Assembly: GCA_031835245.1 (NCBI GenBank)
Contig: JAVKOQ010000501.1
Coordinates: 1-32,213 of the forward strand
Reading direction: 5' to 3'
DNA: 32,213 bases
From: Balamuthia mandrillaris
Lineage: Eukaryota > Discosea > Longamoebia > Balamuthiidae
Both the position numbers and the translations under genes were made by a program. Every line of letters begins with the position of its first letter. Positions within the stretch are counted from its first letter, which is position 1. The notes beneath the pieces were generated by a model that saw only the letters and a program-made list of their open reading frames with translations, searched no databases and had not been told where the DNA came from. Shown piece by piece: positions 8,635-19,558 of this stretch.

Positions 8635-9129
8635 CGAGTAGTATCTGTGCAAAATTTGTGTACAATACAGTTTTATTACTTTTATTACAACCCAGCCTTG
8701 GGTCGTGCCAATCCCTTTCTCTCTTACAATACTCACAAAGGAGAGATAAGATTGGGGTAGTTCTTGGTTTGCTCTTATTAGAAAGACCTGCTTCATGTAT
8801 ACAGTTTGTCTCTCTAATTCTGTTATTCTCTCCTTTTTCCCTCTTTTCCCTTCTTCCCTGGTAACACAATACTTAGAGATTCCATTGATTGGCTGGGTGA
8901 TGTCATCCTATCGATCAGACCGAGATTGTGTCATGTGACACTTGTTAAACCAAAAATATTCTAACTTTGTAACATTTTATTTATACCAAACATATAATAT
9001 ATCTTCTTATAGCCCTTGAGTTGCTCTTTAAGATGATACTATCATTATATTTTAAGAGCTAATTCTTAGCTCAAAATCGAGCATAGAACCCTAATCCTCA
9101 AACTTTGTAAGAGAAAGACGTCGAGAGTT
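8635..9129. other. Non-coding stretch right of the transposon, possibly retro-element leader or LTR
   Basis: AT-rich sequence with no supported gene. It precedes the retrotransposon remnant in the same orientation and may include its decayed terminal repeat or leader, but I could not delimit an LTR because no second copy is in the window. Confidence 0.4.
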
Positions 9130-9915
9130 CTCCCTCTGAGCAGTTTGAACAACAACAAAGGGCCAAGAGCAGCAAACCTTGGTGCTCTTTTCACTGTATG
9201 CATGGTCATTCAAGAATTGCCAAGTCCTCTTCAAGAAAAAGAGTGACGTATCCTCCTCCTCCTCTTCCTCTGCCCCTGCTACCTCTTCTGGTGCTCCTCA
9301 GATACCAGCCGGCCTCTGCTATAAGGCTAGACATATGGCAAATCGTTGCCCTACTCATTTCACTCCAGCCAAGACTCCTGCTGCTTCACTCAGCAGCATG
9401 CAGTCCCCTGTGACTGGTGCTTCTCCGTCTCCTCCTTCTGGTAGTGCGCCTCCTCTTCCTTTGTGGAACAGTTTCAGTTTAAACTGGCACCCACTCAACA
9501 GGATGTAGTTCTGGGATTCTCAAGCTGTCTGGCTTTATTCAGGTGATCTTTGGCCATGACATCCTTGACAGGATTGGTATTGGTCTGTTTGGCATTCTTC
9601 CGGTCCGCTTCCCTGGCCCTAAGCCTTCGGCGCCAGATGACCAGAACATTGCTTCTTCTGTCAAGTACGTGGAGTCTCCCTTGCCTCCAAAACTTCAAAG
9701 CCTATCCTAGATCGTATCAAGGACCTGCTTGAAGAGAACAGCCACATCACTCACAAGGTCCTTCCTGTCCGCTTCCTGAAGGTACTATCTGTTTGGAAAC
9801 CGGTGATCACCCTCTGATATTCAAGCACCAGTATTCTATTACAGAAGTCTGGTATGCCCTCCAGCTTGAAGTTTTGTTAACCAAGCAGCGAACTGGTGTG
9901 GTCATTTTTATCTTT
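9130..9915 (+). mobile_element. Fossil LTR-retrotransposon fragment, Ty3/gypsy-like (gag and protease-RT boundary)
   Basis: An old, broken fragment. At about 9320-9360 there is a zinc-knuckle-like remnant after a Ser/Ala/Pro-rich stretch, as at a gag C-terminus. At about 9550-9600 the words GHDILDRIGIGLFGI resemble the segment after the aspartic protease of Ty3/gypsy-like polyproteins. About 9760-9900 resembles the approach to a reverse transcriptase. There are several breaks and no reverse-transcriptase core, so it is clearly dead. It sits immediately beyond the Crypton-like element. Confidence 0.55.
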
Positions 9916-9987
9916 ACACTGCGGACGAAAAGTGAGGAGAAGAAGAAGACATGCGTAAACTCTCTTTAGTTGAAAGAGTTGTATTGA

Positions 9988-11452
9988 TTACAACAAGGCT
10001 GAGAATTCAAGAAGCTCTTGAAAACTAAATGTGACTCGCCCAGTCTTCTGGTGGTCTTTATGTTCAAAAGTGGTTCGCGTAATGGCGGCATGTGCCACCA
10101 AAGCGATGAATTGGGTCATGTCCAAACCATAGCCTGATGTATCAAACTTGCTATAGAGAGCTGCAGCAGTGGTGTAGTTCATCACAAACCCTCCATTCTG
10201 CAACAGTTCATGTTTTACAAAAAAAGAGCGTTAAACAGTGTTGCGTTGAGACGTGTTCTACGTCTAACCTGTAAAGCAGAGTGAATTTCCCGACTGTCTA
10301 GTCGCCCATTGCGGTCACTATCTGCCTATTTGGAAGCCAAACAAGCGAAGGGACATTATAACATCACTCAAATGTACACAACAACAAACAAACAGCAAAA
10401 CAAGAAGGGTAGCCTACTGCATTAAAAACTGCTTGCATGCTTAGCAAAAACCTGGGAAGCCAAAGTCAGATGTGACGAATTCAAAACAAAAGAATAATGA
10501 AATGAAAGAGGCATTACTTGTGCAACGAGGCATACTCATGAAAATCTGCAAGTAGCATGAGAAAAAATAAACTTAGTAGTTGTCAATAGTTTAATGAAGC
10601 AGATTTGCAGCAAACCTATTTGGCCATTATTGTTTGTGTCGAAAACGCGAATCAACTGCACAATGGCAGAGTAGAAGTTATTTAAAGGAGTTGGTGATAA
10701 AAGTTAAAGAGAGCAAACCTTTATAGCAAGCTCAATGCCCAGTCGTATTCCTCCTACGGCAACACTTGCTAATTCCTGTTCAGGAAAGAAGCCAGAAAAA
10801 GCAAGCACATTCGGCGTCAGTGAAACACAAACAGAAGAGTAGGCAGGTCAAAAGAAAGTACGTTTGCACTGATGGAACCGTTGCCATCGCGGTCCATGCT
10901 TCGGAACCACTTTTGAAGCTCAAAAAGCTCGTTTTGGTTGTTCATGTGGTAGTATTGTGAGTGCTGATTTCAGTATGAGTAAGTACACGTTGAGGAAAAA
11001 AGTGCTGAGTCGCATGCAAATGAAAAACGTACCCAATGAGGCGGTTGTTGCGATTGTTGAGAAGGGTAGGGCGCTGTAGACGCATAACCACCACTGGAAG
11101 AAGGATAACCACCGCTTGGAGGGGGATACGTTCCTCCCATGCCGCCATAACCTCCCCCACCGTGAGAAGAAGGAGCTCCTCCTCCATAACTTCCTCCACC
11201 CACACCTCCAGCAGTGCCATAGCCACTGCCTGGAGGAGGTCCTCCGTAGCCTCCGCCACCTCCCATCGTTCCACCTCCTCCTCCTCCTCCATAACTTCCT
11301 CCTCCCATACCTCCGCTGCTTCCGTAGCCAGGAGGATAATGCGAGTAGGTACTTGCGGGAGGAGGACCACCAAAGCTCCCTGTTCCAGGAGGAGGGTATG
11401 GCCCTTGCCATCCTCCGCCACTACCACCACCAGCAGGTCCTTGGCTGTACAT
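9988..11452 (-). CDS. Penta-EF-hand (PEF) calcium-binding protein, ALG-2/peflin-like
   Basis: Starts at 11452 and ends at 9988 in about eight exons: 11452-11033, about 10966-10862, then short exons near 10775-10720, 10656-10618, 10548-10523, 10469-10437, 10327-10272, and finally 10203-9988. The first 140 residues are Gly/Tyr/Pro/Ser-rich (repeated GGGSYGGG, YPPP), as in peflin and ALG-2 N-termini but longer than usual. The second exon gives ELFELQKWFRSMDRDGNGSI, a canonical EF-1 loop (D-x-D-x-N-x-S) in the PEF setting. Further loops are DTNNNGQIDFHE and DSDRNGRLDSRE. The last exon resembles the PEF dimerisation EF-hands, with degenerate loops. PEF proteins bind Ca2+ and then attach to Pro-rich partners or membranes. 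Family certain; exact orthologue not settled. Small exon borders are approximate. Confidence 0.88.
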
Positions 11453-11664
11453 TGTTCCAAGTCTGTACTGCTACTTGCTTCCTCCTCCCTATTCTTCTCT
11501 CTTTTTTTTTTTTGTTTTTATTTGATGACGTGGCGCTTTATTTCAGTCGACAGCCAGCAGAAGGGAGCAAAAGGAAGTGTAGTAAAGGGAAAAGAGCCAA
11601 GAGGCATTGATGCCCTCAAGTGCAAGCCCGTTTGGGCTCTGGATAGTTCCAGGAAGAATGATCC

Positions 11665-11927
11665 TTAACGGCGTGGGTCCAGCATTGTTCCAAGGAAGAG
11701 AATGCTATCCAATGGCTGATGGTAAATGAAGAAAAGGAAGGGATGGTCCGCCACAAAGTGAATTTCTCGTTTCAAGACCATGCACCTCGCCCTCATTACA
11801 ACCGCCGTGGCAGCTGCGGCTTCGGTGCCCTCTTCATTCACCTCCACGAACGCTTTGTGCAGTACCTCTGCGATCTTCAAGCCCACACTATACAGAAGGA
11901 GAGGGAGTGAGGGGAGAAGGGAGAGAA

Positions 11928-11969
<42 letters not shown>

Positions 11970-13268
11970 GGAAACAAAAGAATAATACATACGGGTCACT
12001 TGTCATGCCGCTAAAGTCAGCATCATCAGAAAATGGATGAGGCATGCCTGAAACGTAATGACAGTTAACTGTCACTGCATGGAACAAAGAAAAATCAAAC
12101 AGAAGCTCACGTACCAAGGCTGGACAACGCTTTGGACAAACTGATTGAGTGGGTGGTGGAAAACTTGGGCAGCGTGACCTGCACTTCGCTCTTTTGTAGA
12201 GAGGACAGAGATGAGAGGATTTCGGCAAGGCTGTTCGGTTGGCGAAGCGAGCTAAGCCTGTCCTTGCTGTGGTCTGATGGGAGCACAATGACCATGCTCA
12301 CGTCGTTGCCTTTGTAGGGCAGCTGCAAGACCTCGTAGCCTTTTTCTTCGTTTTGTGCGTAGGCAAGTCTTTGCTTGGGAAGATGCATCATGTCCACTTC
12401 CAGTTTCTCTTTATCCTCCAATAACTGCAAAGGTTGACAGACATGAGAGCGAGGACAAAGTTAGATGACAAAATAAGGAAGAAATAGGGAAAGAAAAAGA
12501 GTTCAACAGAGTTCAAGAGCGCACAAGAGAGAGAGAAGAGAGACTAGAAGAGTTGAGAAAAACGCACAAAGAAGTCCTCTTTTTTGGTTCTATCGTTAGG
12601 AAAAGTGTACTGCCAAGTGCCCTTGAAGTAGATGGCGTTGGTGAGGACCATCTTGGTCTGTTCGTCAAGCACCCCACTTGGGATGAGATCCTTGATCTTG
12701 TCTTGGGTTTGTTGGGCCACCCATTGGTTGATGGTCTGCCTGGCTTTCTCGGACTGGCCAAAATCGAGGTTGTTGGCCTCCGCATGGTACAGCTCTGTCA
12801 ACTTAAGGAAAGTCTCTTCGACGGGATAGTTCTGTTGAAGCCATAAAGCATTACCCAACAGCAGCTTCACCCCTTCAGAAGCGGACGCCGTCAACTAGGA
12901 CATGTTGGAAAAGAAGGCATAAGAAACGGATGGAAGCGTGGAGCAGTCCAATCAACAACAACATAAGACAACAACAAACGTAAAACAACGAAAACAACGC
13001 AAAGACGAACCGAGGTAAGGTAACGAGCAAAGTCTTGGTGAACGCTTTCAGAGGGGAAATGAAGAACTTTAGCCATCTCGTCTGCGCTGCGCCCACGAGC
13101 GCCAGCAAAGGTCATGGCCAAGGCCACCGAAATGCTGAACGGCGAGAAGAACACGTTGGAGCTCTCATCCTGGCCGCTAACGTGCTCAAACAGCTCCAAA
13201 GCAAAACGGTTGTTGCCCTCACTGAGTTGCGCGTTACGCTGCTCGTTCGAAGTGTCTCCCCCTTCCAT
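11665..13268 (-). CDS. Serpin, probably inhibitory, intracellular
   Basis: Five exons (13268-13011, 12894-12568, 12424-12115, 12047-11993, 11887-11665) join in phase to about 390 residues, the usual serpin size. Visible family marks are [20 protein letters not shown] near the start, [10 protein letters not shown] in the middle, and a C-terminal [11 protein letters not shown] followed by SILFLGTML. The hinge [10 protein letters not shown] keeps the small residues that inhibitory serpins need for loop insertion. Counting from the hinge Gly as P15 puts Arg at P1 and Cys at P1' (RARC), suggesting trypsin-like targets. No signal peptide is seen, so a clade-B-like cytoplasmic role is likely. It shares a divergent promoter with the ABC transporter gene. 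Confidence 0.93.
11931..11966 (-). repeat. (GA)n microsatellite in serpin intron 4, (CT)n on the sense strand
   Basis: Dinucleotide run inside the intron 11992-11888, upstream of the 3' splice site, where it can act as part of a polypyrimidine tract. Confidence 0.95.
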
Positions 13269-13858
13269 ATTTTTCTTTCTGTCTTCTTTTTGTCGAAAGA
13301 GAGCAAATTGTAGCCCGCCAAAATGGTAAATATAGTTTACCAGGCCGCCACAACAAAAAGTTTGCCCCTTAGGTGTGTTTTAGCGGAAAACATTTCAAAT
13401 TAACCATCGAATTTCGAAGTGGTGGCAACGAAATTTCTTGAAAATGCATCCAATCAAAAAACCGCCGATATCGGCGGCACAAAGCTAGCGCCAGGGCATT
13501 TTTTTTTCTCCTCTCGGGTGCAGGTCTGTATTTCAACTTGTCTTCTTGGCCATGCCAGCAATAACCCCACTGGAGGGAATCAAAACAAACCTCTCAGGAA
13601 ACACTGGCTTTTTCCCCGATGCTTACTTACGTCAACACCTGGCCGTGGTGCCTACAAAGAAAAAGGAAAGATCATTGCCTTTCTGGCTTTACACACACAT
13701 GCATCGCGGTAATGATGGAGCTGATAAATTGGCGATTCGCGCTGCGTGGTTGGGCCAAAAAGAAGCGAACTTTGCCTTTTGGCTCCACTATTTAATGCCT
13801 GCTTCGTCTTGAATTGTTTCTTTTCAAAACAAAGCAACGAAAGAAAACACATATCAGC
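13269..13858. promoter_or_regulatory. Divergent promoter region, serpin/ABCG
   Basis: 590 bp between two divergently read starts. It includes a perfect palindrome at 13462-13477 and several AATTTC/GAAATT words (13411-13437). Downstream frames are short and unsupported. Promoter function is inferred from position. Confidence 0.55.
13462..13477. promoter_or_regulatory. 16-bp perfect palindrome CCGCCGATATCGGCGG
   Basis: Perfect dyad between the serpin and ABCG starts. Paired CCG/CGG half-sites are typical for dimeric transcription factors; the factor is unknown. Confidence 0.45.
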
Positions 13859-14355
13859 ATGAGTTCCATTGGCACATCCTCCTCCTCTTCCAGCGACGAT
13901 GACCACTCCCTCTCCGAGGGGGAAGAGCATGCTGGCGGGGGCAAAGAGGAACAGCTTGCCAGCTCGGTGCTGGGGGACGAGGAGCTGGGGGTGGTCTCCA
14001 AGTACGCCAAGGTCAACCAGCCCTGCCCGTTCTCCGGGCACACCCCCAAGCACCCCATCTCCCTGGAGTGGCGCAACCTCAACTACAAAGTCGTCATCCC
14101 CAAACCTCCGCAGAACCTCTTCCTCCGCCTCTTGCTCAAGCTCCCCATCCCTGACATGCTCACCCAACCCCTCAAGACCAAGCTCGAAGTGCCCATCCTC
14201 AACAACATCTCCGGCAAAGTGGCTCCTGGCAATGTCATCGCCATCATGGGTCCCACTGGCTCCGGCAAGGTATGTCTCCCTCTTCTTGTCCACCTCCCAT
14301 TGCTGTGAGTTGACTTGCAACCAACAACTCCGCCCGTTTCTCTCTTCTCTCTTCT

Positions 14356-14388
<33 letters not shown>

Positions 14389-15189
14389 TCCTCTCTTCCT
14401 CTGTGAATACGTGGGTGTGCAGACAACATTGTTGAACGTGTTGGCACGGAGGGTGAAGAACGTGACGGGAGACATCCTGGTGAACGGGGAGGAGGTGGGG
14501 ACGACGGTTCAAGCGGCGGATGGCCTACGTCTTGCAGGACGACCTCTTCTTCCCCAACCTCACCGTGCGAGACACGGTGACCTACACCGCCCTCCTCAAG
14601 CTCCCCAAGGACCTCTCCCCGCAAGCCAAGCGAGAGCGCGTGGACGAGGTCCTCACCGAGCTGGGTCTTCAACGCTGCTCCAACACCATCATCGGAGGGG
14701 CCTTTGTGCGAGGCATCTCCGGAGGGGAGCGCAAGAGGACCAACATTGCCAACGAACTTGTCAACAACCCTTCTCTCATCTTTCTTGACGAACCCACCTC
14801 CGGTCCGCTTCCCCCCCCCCCTCCTTCTCTTTCTCCCATTGGTCTCTTTCCCTTTCGCTTTCTGGTTCCTCCTGGCTGACATGTTGTTGCTTTCTTTGCC
14901 TTTGATTGTGGGGGTGGGTGGGAACCACAACGACAGGTTTGGATGCAGCAACCTCTCTGGGATTGATCGTGTCGTTGAAGAATCTGGCCAAGAGCGGGCA
15001 CACCGTGGTGACCACCATCCATCAACCTTCCTCCGCCATGTTCATGATGTTCGACAACGTCATCCTCCTGGCGGAGGGCGGGTTTGTGGTGTACTCTGGG
15101 AATGCGGCTGGGGTGTTGCCCTACTTTGCCAGCCTGGGGCTTCACTCTCCTTCCAACTACAATCCCGCTGACTTTATGTGTACGCTCTC

Positions 15190-15237
<48 letters not shown>

Positions 15238-16392
15238 CCTTCGAAAACAAAGGACTGATCACACTGCTTTCAAAAGTGGAGGTGGTGACCTCCGACGAGA
15301 AGACCGGTGATGGACGAACGGTGAGACAACTGCTCATCGACAACTACGCAGAGGAGTTCCAAAAGGATTCCACAGCAAACGGTAAGCCACTGAAGATCGA
15401 GGAGGAGATGGAAGAAGGCTTGGTGGACATGAAGAAGGGAGCCAAGTATCCGACGGGCATGTTGCAACAGACTTGGGTCCTGGCCAATCGTGCCTTCAAG
15501 CAACGACGTCACGACATTCTCTCCTGGATGCATATCATTCAGGTGCTTCTCATCTCACTTCTTTCCGGGTTCGTCTGGTTCCAAATGGACAAAGACGAAT
15601 CGGCCATTCCTGATCGAGCCGGTTTCCTCTTTTTCTCTTCTATGTTTTGGATCATGCACCCATGGATGCAAGCCCTTTATGGCTGTATGTGTTGCTCCCA
15701 CTATTCATTTCTTTACTTATGCATCCTCTGCCGGTTTCCTCTCTTCGTTTACTGATTCAACAATCCTTTATCTAACAGTTCCTCCGGAAAGGGCGGTGCT
15801 GAACAAAGAACGTGCCACAGGAAATTACCGCTTGTCTTCCTACTTCATTGGCAAGATGATTGCTGAGACGCCCTTGCAGTTGCTTCTCCCCTTCATGTTC
15901 GCTTGCATCACCTACTGGATGGTGGGACTGTCAGACGACGGCTACACCTTCATCTTCTACATTGTCATCTTGTGGTTGTTCGTGCTCCTCGGAGATGGAA
16001 TTGGCACGTTCATTGGAGCTGCCATCGTCAACATCAAAACTGCGATGACCATGTCCATCATCATTGTGCTTGGCTCAGTGCTGCTGGGTGGATTCTTTGT
16101 GAGCAGAGAGAACCTTGCGGTGTGGGTGGCATGGGCTCGGTGGTTGTCCATCGTGAAGTACAGTTACGAGCTGGCCTTGCTGAACGAGTTCGAACTCTCC
16201 TCCGACCTGGAGTTCACCCCTTCCAACCCATCAGCTTACACATCCGACCCAATCACGGGGGATGACGTAATTGATCACCTGAACGTGGAGACGAACGTGT
16301 GGGGGGACATCATCTTCCTTGTGGGCATGATCATCCTTTCCAGGGTTGCAGCCTATTTTTCCCTCCGTTTCCTCAACAAGCCACGGCAGTAA
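13859..16392 (+). CDS. ABC transporter, ABCG (White/WBC) half-transporter
   Basis: Five exons: 13859-14269, 14423-14802, 14937-15179, 15277-15684, 15779-16392. The start is the ATG after ATATCAGC. An acidic/Ser-rich N-terminus leads to the nucleotide-binding domain: Walker A GPTGSGK/TTLLN split by intron 1, Q-loop MAYVLQDDLFF, signature VRGISGGERKR, Walker B LIFLDEPTSG split by intron 2, and the H-loop in TTIHQPSS. NPADFM/LEVV bridges intron 3. The C-terminal half has about six membrane segments (for example from MHIIQVLLISLL and from the LLLPFMFACITYW region). About 684 residues, normal for a half-transporter, which must dimerise; substrates are probably lipids or xenobiotics. Oddity: in exon 2 the reading frame shifts by one base near 14507, between VNGEEVGTT and FKRRMAYV. 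Both sides are clearly family sequence. Confidence 0.92.
14354..14381 (+). repeat. (CT)n microsatellite in ABCG intron 1
   Basis: CT run inside the intron 14270-14422, pyrimidine on the sense strand, upstream of the acceptor GTGTGCAG. Confidence 0.95.
15193..15234 (+). repeat. (CT)n microsatellite in ABCG intron 3
   Basis: About 20 CT units in the intron 15180-15276, pyrimidine on the sense strand. Confidence 0.95.
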
Positions 16393-16613
16393 GCGTATTC
16401 ACTGTCATCCTTGTTTGTGTTTATAAAATGTTACCAAGTCTTCACTCTGCTCGCCTCACAATTTCATTATTCTTTGCTTTCAGCGTCCTCTACCTGCGCT
16501 CCTTATCTTCTCCTCTCATCTATTTTCCCGCTTCTGTCTGCTCTCTGCTCTCTGACTCTCTCACACTCGTTGTGAACAGTTTTTGCAACAGAAGGAAACT
16601 GTAGTGGTTAAAA

Positions 16614-16961
16614 TCATTTTTTTCGCAGCGCAGTGGTACAAATGTCTTTTATGGCTTGTTGCAACGATCGTGTATCCAAGCAAGAGCTCTCTGCTTGTTT
16701 GGCCCACGCAAAGCCACTGAACCGGCGGTCACGTGCAGGAATGACAATCTGTCCATCCTCGTACAGAGACAACGAGAACCGCTCTAGAGAGGCATTGCCT
16801 TTCGGATGAGACCTGGTTCCTTGATACCGTCCTTCCCTTGTCTTTTCTTGCCAACAATGCAACGTGAAGTCTCCAAGCGAAATAGGTTCGTAAAACACAT
16901 ACTCGCTGTTGCCTATCATTTTGGCACAGTCCAACCGAAAAGGGGCGTCTTTCACTTTCAT
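16614..16961 (-). CDS. Small conserved-looking protein of unknown function
   Basis: 115 codons from ATG at 16961 to the stop at 16614. The sequence is balanced and protein-like, with FYEPISLGDFTLHCWQE, an RFSLSLYEDGQIVIPARDRR stretch suggestive of beta strands, and a C-terminal helix. I do not recognise the family. No signal peptide or membrane segment. An upstream exon is possible: another minus-strand frame at 17158-17090 also looks coding-like, but I found no phase-consistent splice to join them. It is transcribed away from CPOX and converges on the ABCG gene. Confidence 0.55.
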   Translation of the reverse strand: MKVKDAPFRLDCAKMIGNSEYVFYEPISLGDFTLHCWQEKTREGRYQGTRSHPKGNASLERFSLSLYEDGQIVIPARDRRFSGFAWAKQAESSCLDTRSLQQAIKDICTTALRKK

Positions 16962-17346
16962 GCTGCTTGTTTTTGGGATGTGAGCCGGGGAGCTAGAGTA
17001 AGGGAAACGGTCTGGTTTGGTTTGACGGTATCAAAAAGAGAAGAACGAAAGAAAAGAAAAAAAAAGTGTGCGCAGAAATAGCCTTTCACACATTTCCAGT
17101 AAAGAAAAGGGTTGCCTTGGTCAACACAAACGACAACATCCGTCACTCGGGCAGGCAAGGGTGAACAGCAACAATCAACAGATGGATGTGTGATAAACCG
17201 AGTATTTCCTAAATCAGTAAAATTTCCCTCCCATTAGCCCCGAATTTTCCTGGAAAAGCGATGGATTTGTTTGCGCAAATGGGCACCAACGCAATCAGGT
17301 CGGCAAAAAAAAAATCAGGAGGAGAGGTAACCAGCGCACAAACGCC
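16962..17346. promoter_or_regulatory. Divergent intergenic region, unknown gene/CPOX
   Basis: 385 bp without a supported gene. It holds a TTTTCC-T-GGAAAA inverted repeat at 17245-17257, about 90 bp before the CPOX start, and an AAAATTTCCC word at 17219. Regulatory role inferred from position only. Confidence 0.45.
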
Positions 17347-18321
17347 ATGGAGGAGTCTGACCGACCAAACACTACCCAAATAGAGGATGGCTTCAAGAAA
17401 GTGCAGGACCACATCTGTGCATTCTTGGAGGAACAAAGCGGACAGCGTTACAATGAAGATCTGTGGCAATATCAAAAAGGCAGCGGCGGAGGAAGAACCC
17501 GAGTGTGGGAGGCGGAGGAAGGCGACAAGGAGGTCCTTCTTGAGAAAGGTGGGGTGAACTTCTCCGGCATTGTCGGTCACAGCATGCCTCAAAGCGCCGC
17601 TACTCAGTTCAAGATCCCTTCCGACACTCCCTTTCACGCTACTGGCGTAAGTTTAGTGCTGCACCCACGCACCCCTCACGTGCCCACCATCCACTTCAAC
17701 ATTCGCTACTTTGAGTGTGGACCTCGTTGGTGGTTCGGCGGAGGAGTGGACGTCACTCCCTACTACGTCAACAAGGAGCTTGTCATTGAGTTCCACAAAA
17801 GCCTAAAGCGTATTTGCGAGAAGTGGGGTCAGGACTATGCTGCCCACAAGAAGCACTGCGACGAGTACTTCTACCTACCCCACCGCAAAGAGGCCAGAGG
17901 CGTTGGTGGTCTGTTCTTCGACCATCTCAACTGCGAACAACCAGCAACAACAAGCGGCAGCGACGAAGCTACCAAAGGCGATGGCCGGCCCTCGAAGCAG
18001 CAGCTATTCGAGTTCGTGGTGGACCTGGGCATGAACTTCACTGAGCTCTACGCGCCATTCATACAGGCAGGAAGACAGCAAGTGGTTACTCACCAACAGC
18101 GTCAGTTCCAGCTGTACCGCAGGTCCCGCTACGTCGAGTTCAACCTCCTCTATGACCGCGGTACCAAATTTGGCCTCCAGTCCGAGGGCCGTGTGGAGTC
18201 CATCCTTATGTCGATGCCTCCTCTGGTGCGGTTTCCGTATAACTGGCAGCCAGAGGAAGGTTCCCCTGAACACAACCTCGTTCACGACATTCTTTGCCCC
18301 AAAGACTGGGCTCATCTCTGA
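17347..18321 (+). CDS. CPOX: Oxygen-dependent coproporphyrinogen III oxidase
   Basis: A single uninterrupted frame of 324 residues. This enzyme oxidatively decarboxylates coproporphyrinogen III to protoporphyrinogen IX in haem synthesis, using O2. Diagnostic blocks are KIPSDTPFHATGVS (about residue 90), PHVPTIHFNIRYFE, WWFGGGVDVTPYY (about 128), CDEYFYLPHRKEARGVGGLF, and near the C-terminus YVEFNLLYDRGTKFGL (about 262) with ESILMSMPP. Length matches the catalytic core of about 300 residues. No mitochondrial presequence is obvious at the chosen ATG, so it may be cytosolic or the presequence may be absent. A short Thr/Ser/Gly-rich insertion (about residues 199-215) lies in a surface region. It is unusual here in having no intron. 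Confidence 0.97.
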   Translation: MEESDRPNTTQIEDGFKKVQDHICAFLEEQSGQRYNEDLWQYQKGSGGGRTRVWEAEEGDKEVLLEKGGVNFSGIVGHSMPQSAATQFKIPSDTPFHATGVSLVLHPRTPHVPTIHFNIRYFECGPRWWFGGGVDVTPYYVNKELVIEFHKSLKRICEKWGQDYAAHKKHCDEYFYLPHRKEARGVGGLFFDHLNCEQPATTSGSDEATKGDGRPSKQQLFEFVVDLGMNFTELYAPFIQAGRQQVVTHQQRQFQLYRRSRYVEFNLLYDRGTKFGLQSEGRVESILMSMPPLVRFPYNWQPEEGSPEHNLVHDILCPKDWAHL

Positions 18322-18516
18322 TAAAGCACATTAGTTGTCTGATATTGGATTGGCCGGCTATAAAGCTCCAGAAAGAGAGAGGGAGACAGAGAACTTTTAG
18401 TATTGAGGGGTCGTGATGTGTTATATCTTCGGGTTTGGCTTCTGCTGCTCCTGTGGGCTCGAAGAAAAAACCACAAAAAAAAAAACAAAACAAAACACAA
18501 CAAAACACAACAAAAG

Positions 18517-19516
18517 ATGCAACAAGCAGCAGGGAAGGAGCCCACTGCCAAGTGGGTGACAAGGTTTATTGTCGGGTCCGTTTTTGTGGGAACGCCTTTG
18601 GTGCTCCATTCTTCCGTCAACCTCTACGCGGGCTATCAGAGCGCAGGTTGGCCCACCACCACGGCCCGCCTCACCTCCTTTCGTTTGCGCAAGGCAAAAG
18701 AGCGACAACTAAAGAGCGCTTTGTGGTGGGAACGCATTGTTGGTTTCTTTCGGGAGGATGCACTCAACTTAGAAATCGAGTTTGTGTATGACCTGCCTCC
18801 AGAAGAAGGTGGTTCAAGCGATGTAGACAAGTGAGTTTTGTTCCTTCCTTCTGCTGCCTTTGCTTCATCACGCCCAGTTCCGAACTAATCCGATTTGTTT
18901 GCGTGTTGTCTGCCAGCGTTGTGCCGCGGCAGTACAAAGGTACTTCCATCACGGACCCGAACTTTCCTTCCTCCCTCTCCTTGCAGTGTCCGGCTTGCCT
19001 GCTGCAAGCCGAGCTTCTATGTCGACAGTACAGCACCCCTGGCACCATGTTTCCACTCTCCTATCGCCCGCTCAACTCTAAAGCTGCTTCTACTCCTCCT
19101 TTCCCTTTATCTCTACTCCCTTCTTTCCTTCCACAAGCACCTCATCAATCAACAACTGCTTCTCGAGGTGACTCATCTTTTGCGGCTTCCTGGAGCCATG
19201 ACACAACTGTCGCTCTTCATGATCTGAACGGAGCAGAACTGAGTACATGGGGAGATCTTAGCAATGCCATAGATCGGCGCGTCGCTCTATACGAGAGCAA
19301 TAGCGAACGACTCGACAACGACGCACAAACGTTCTGGCAAAGTCTGAAACCAAGGATAGAGAGCATGTTTTCTCTGCCTGCCTATGTGCTTGAACCTGGC
19401 TACGTGCGGGACCAAGCCTTCTCTTTATTTGGTGCTGGCCTCACATTGCTAACAGCGTCTGTGTTGCTGATCAGTTCCTCCAAGTTGAGGTACCCCTTCA
19501 CCACCGCGAGAGAGAG

Positions 19517-19558
<42 letters not shown>

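Noticed and set aside
13652-14512. 286-codon minus-strand frame opposite ABCG exon 1
   Set aside because: Antisense shadow of a GC-rich coding exon; the + strand has clear ABC motifs.
16958-17158. Minus-strand frame starting MPARVTDVVVCVDQG as a first exon of the unknown gene
   Set aside because: It looks coding-like but its donor phases (0 or 1) do not match the phase-2 acceptors before MKVKD; left out of the model.
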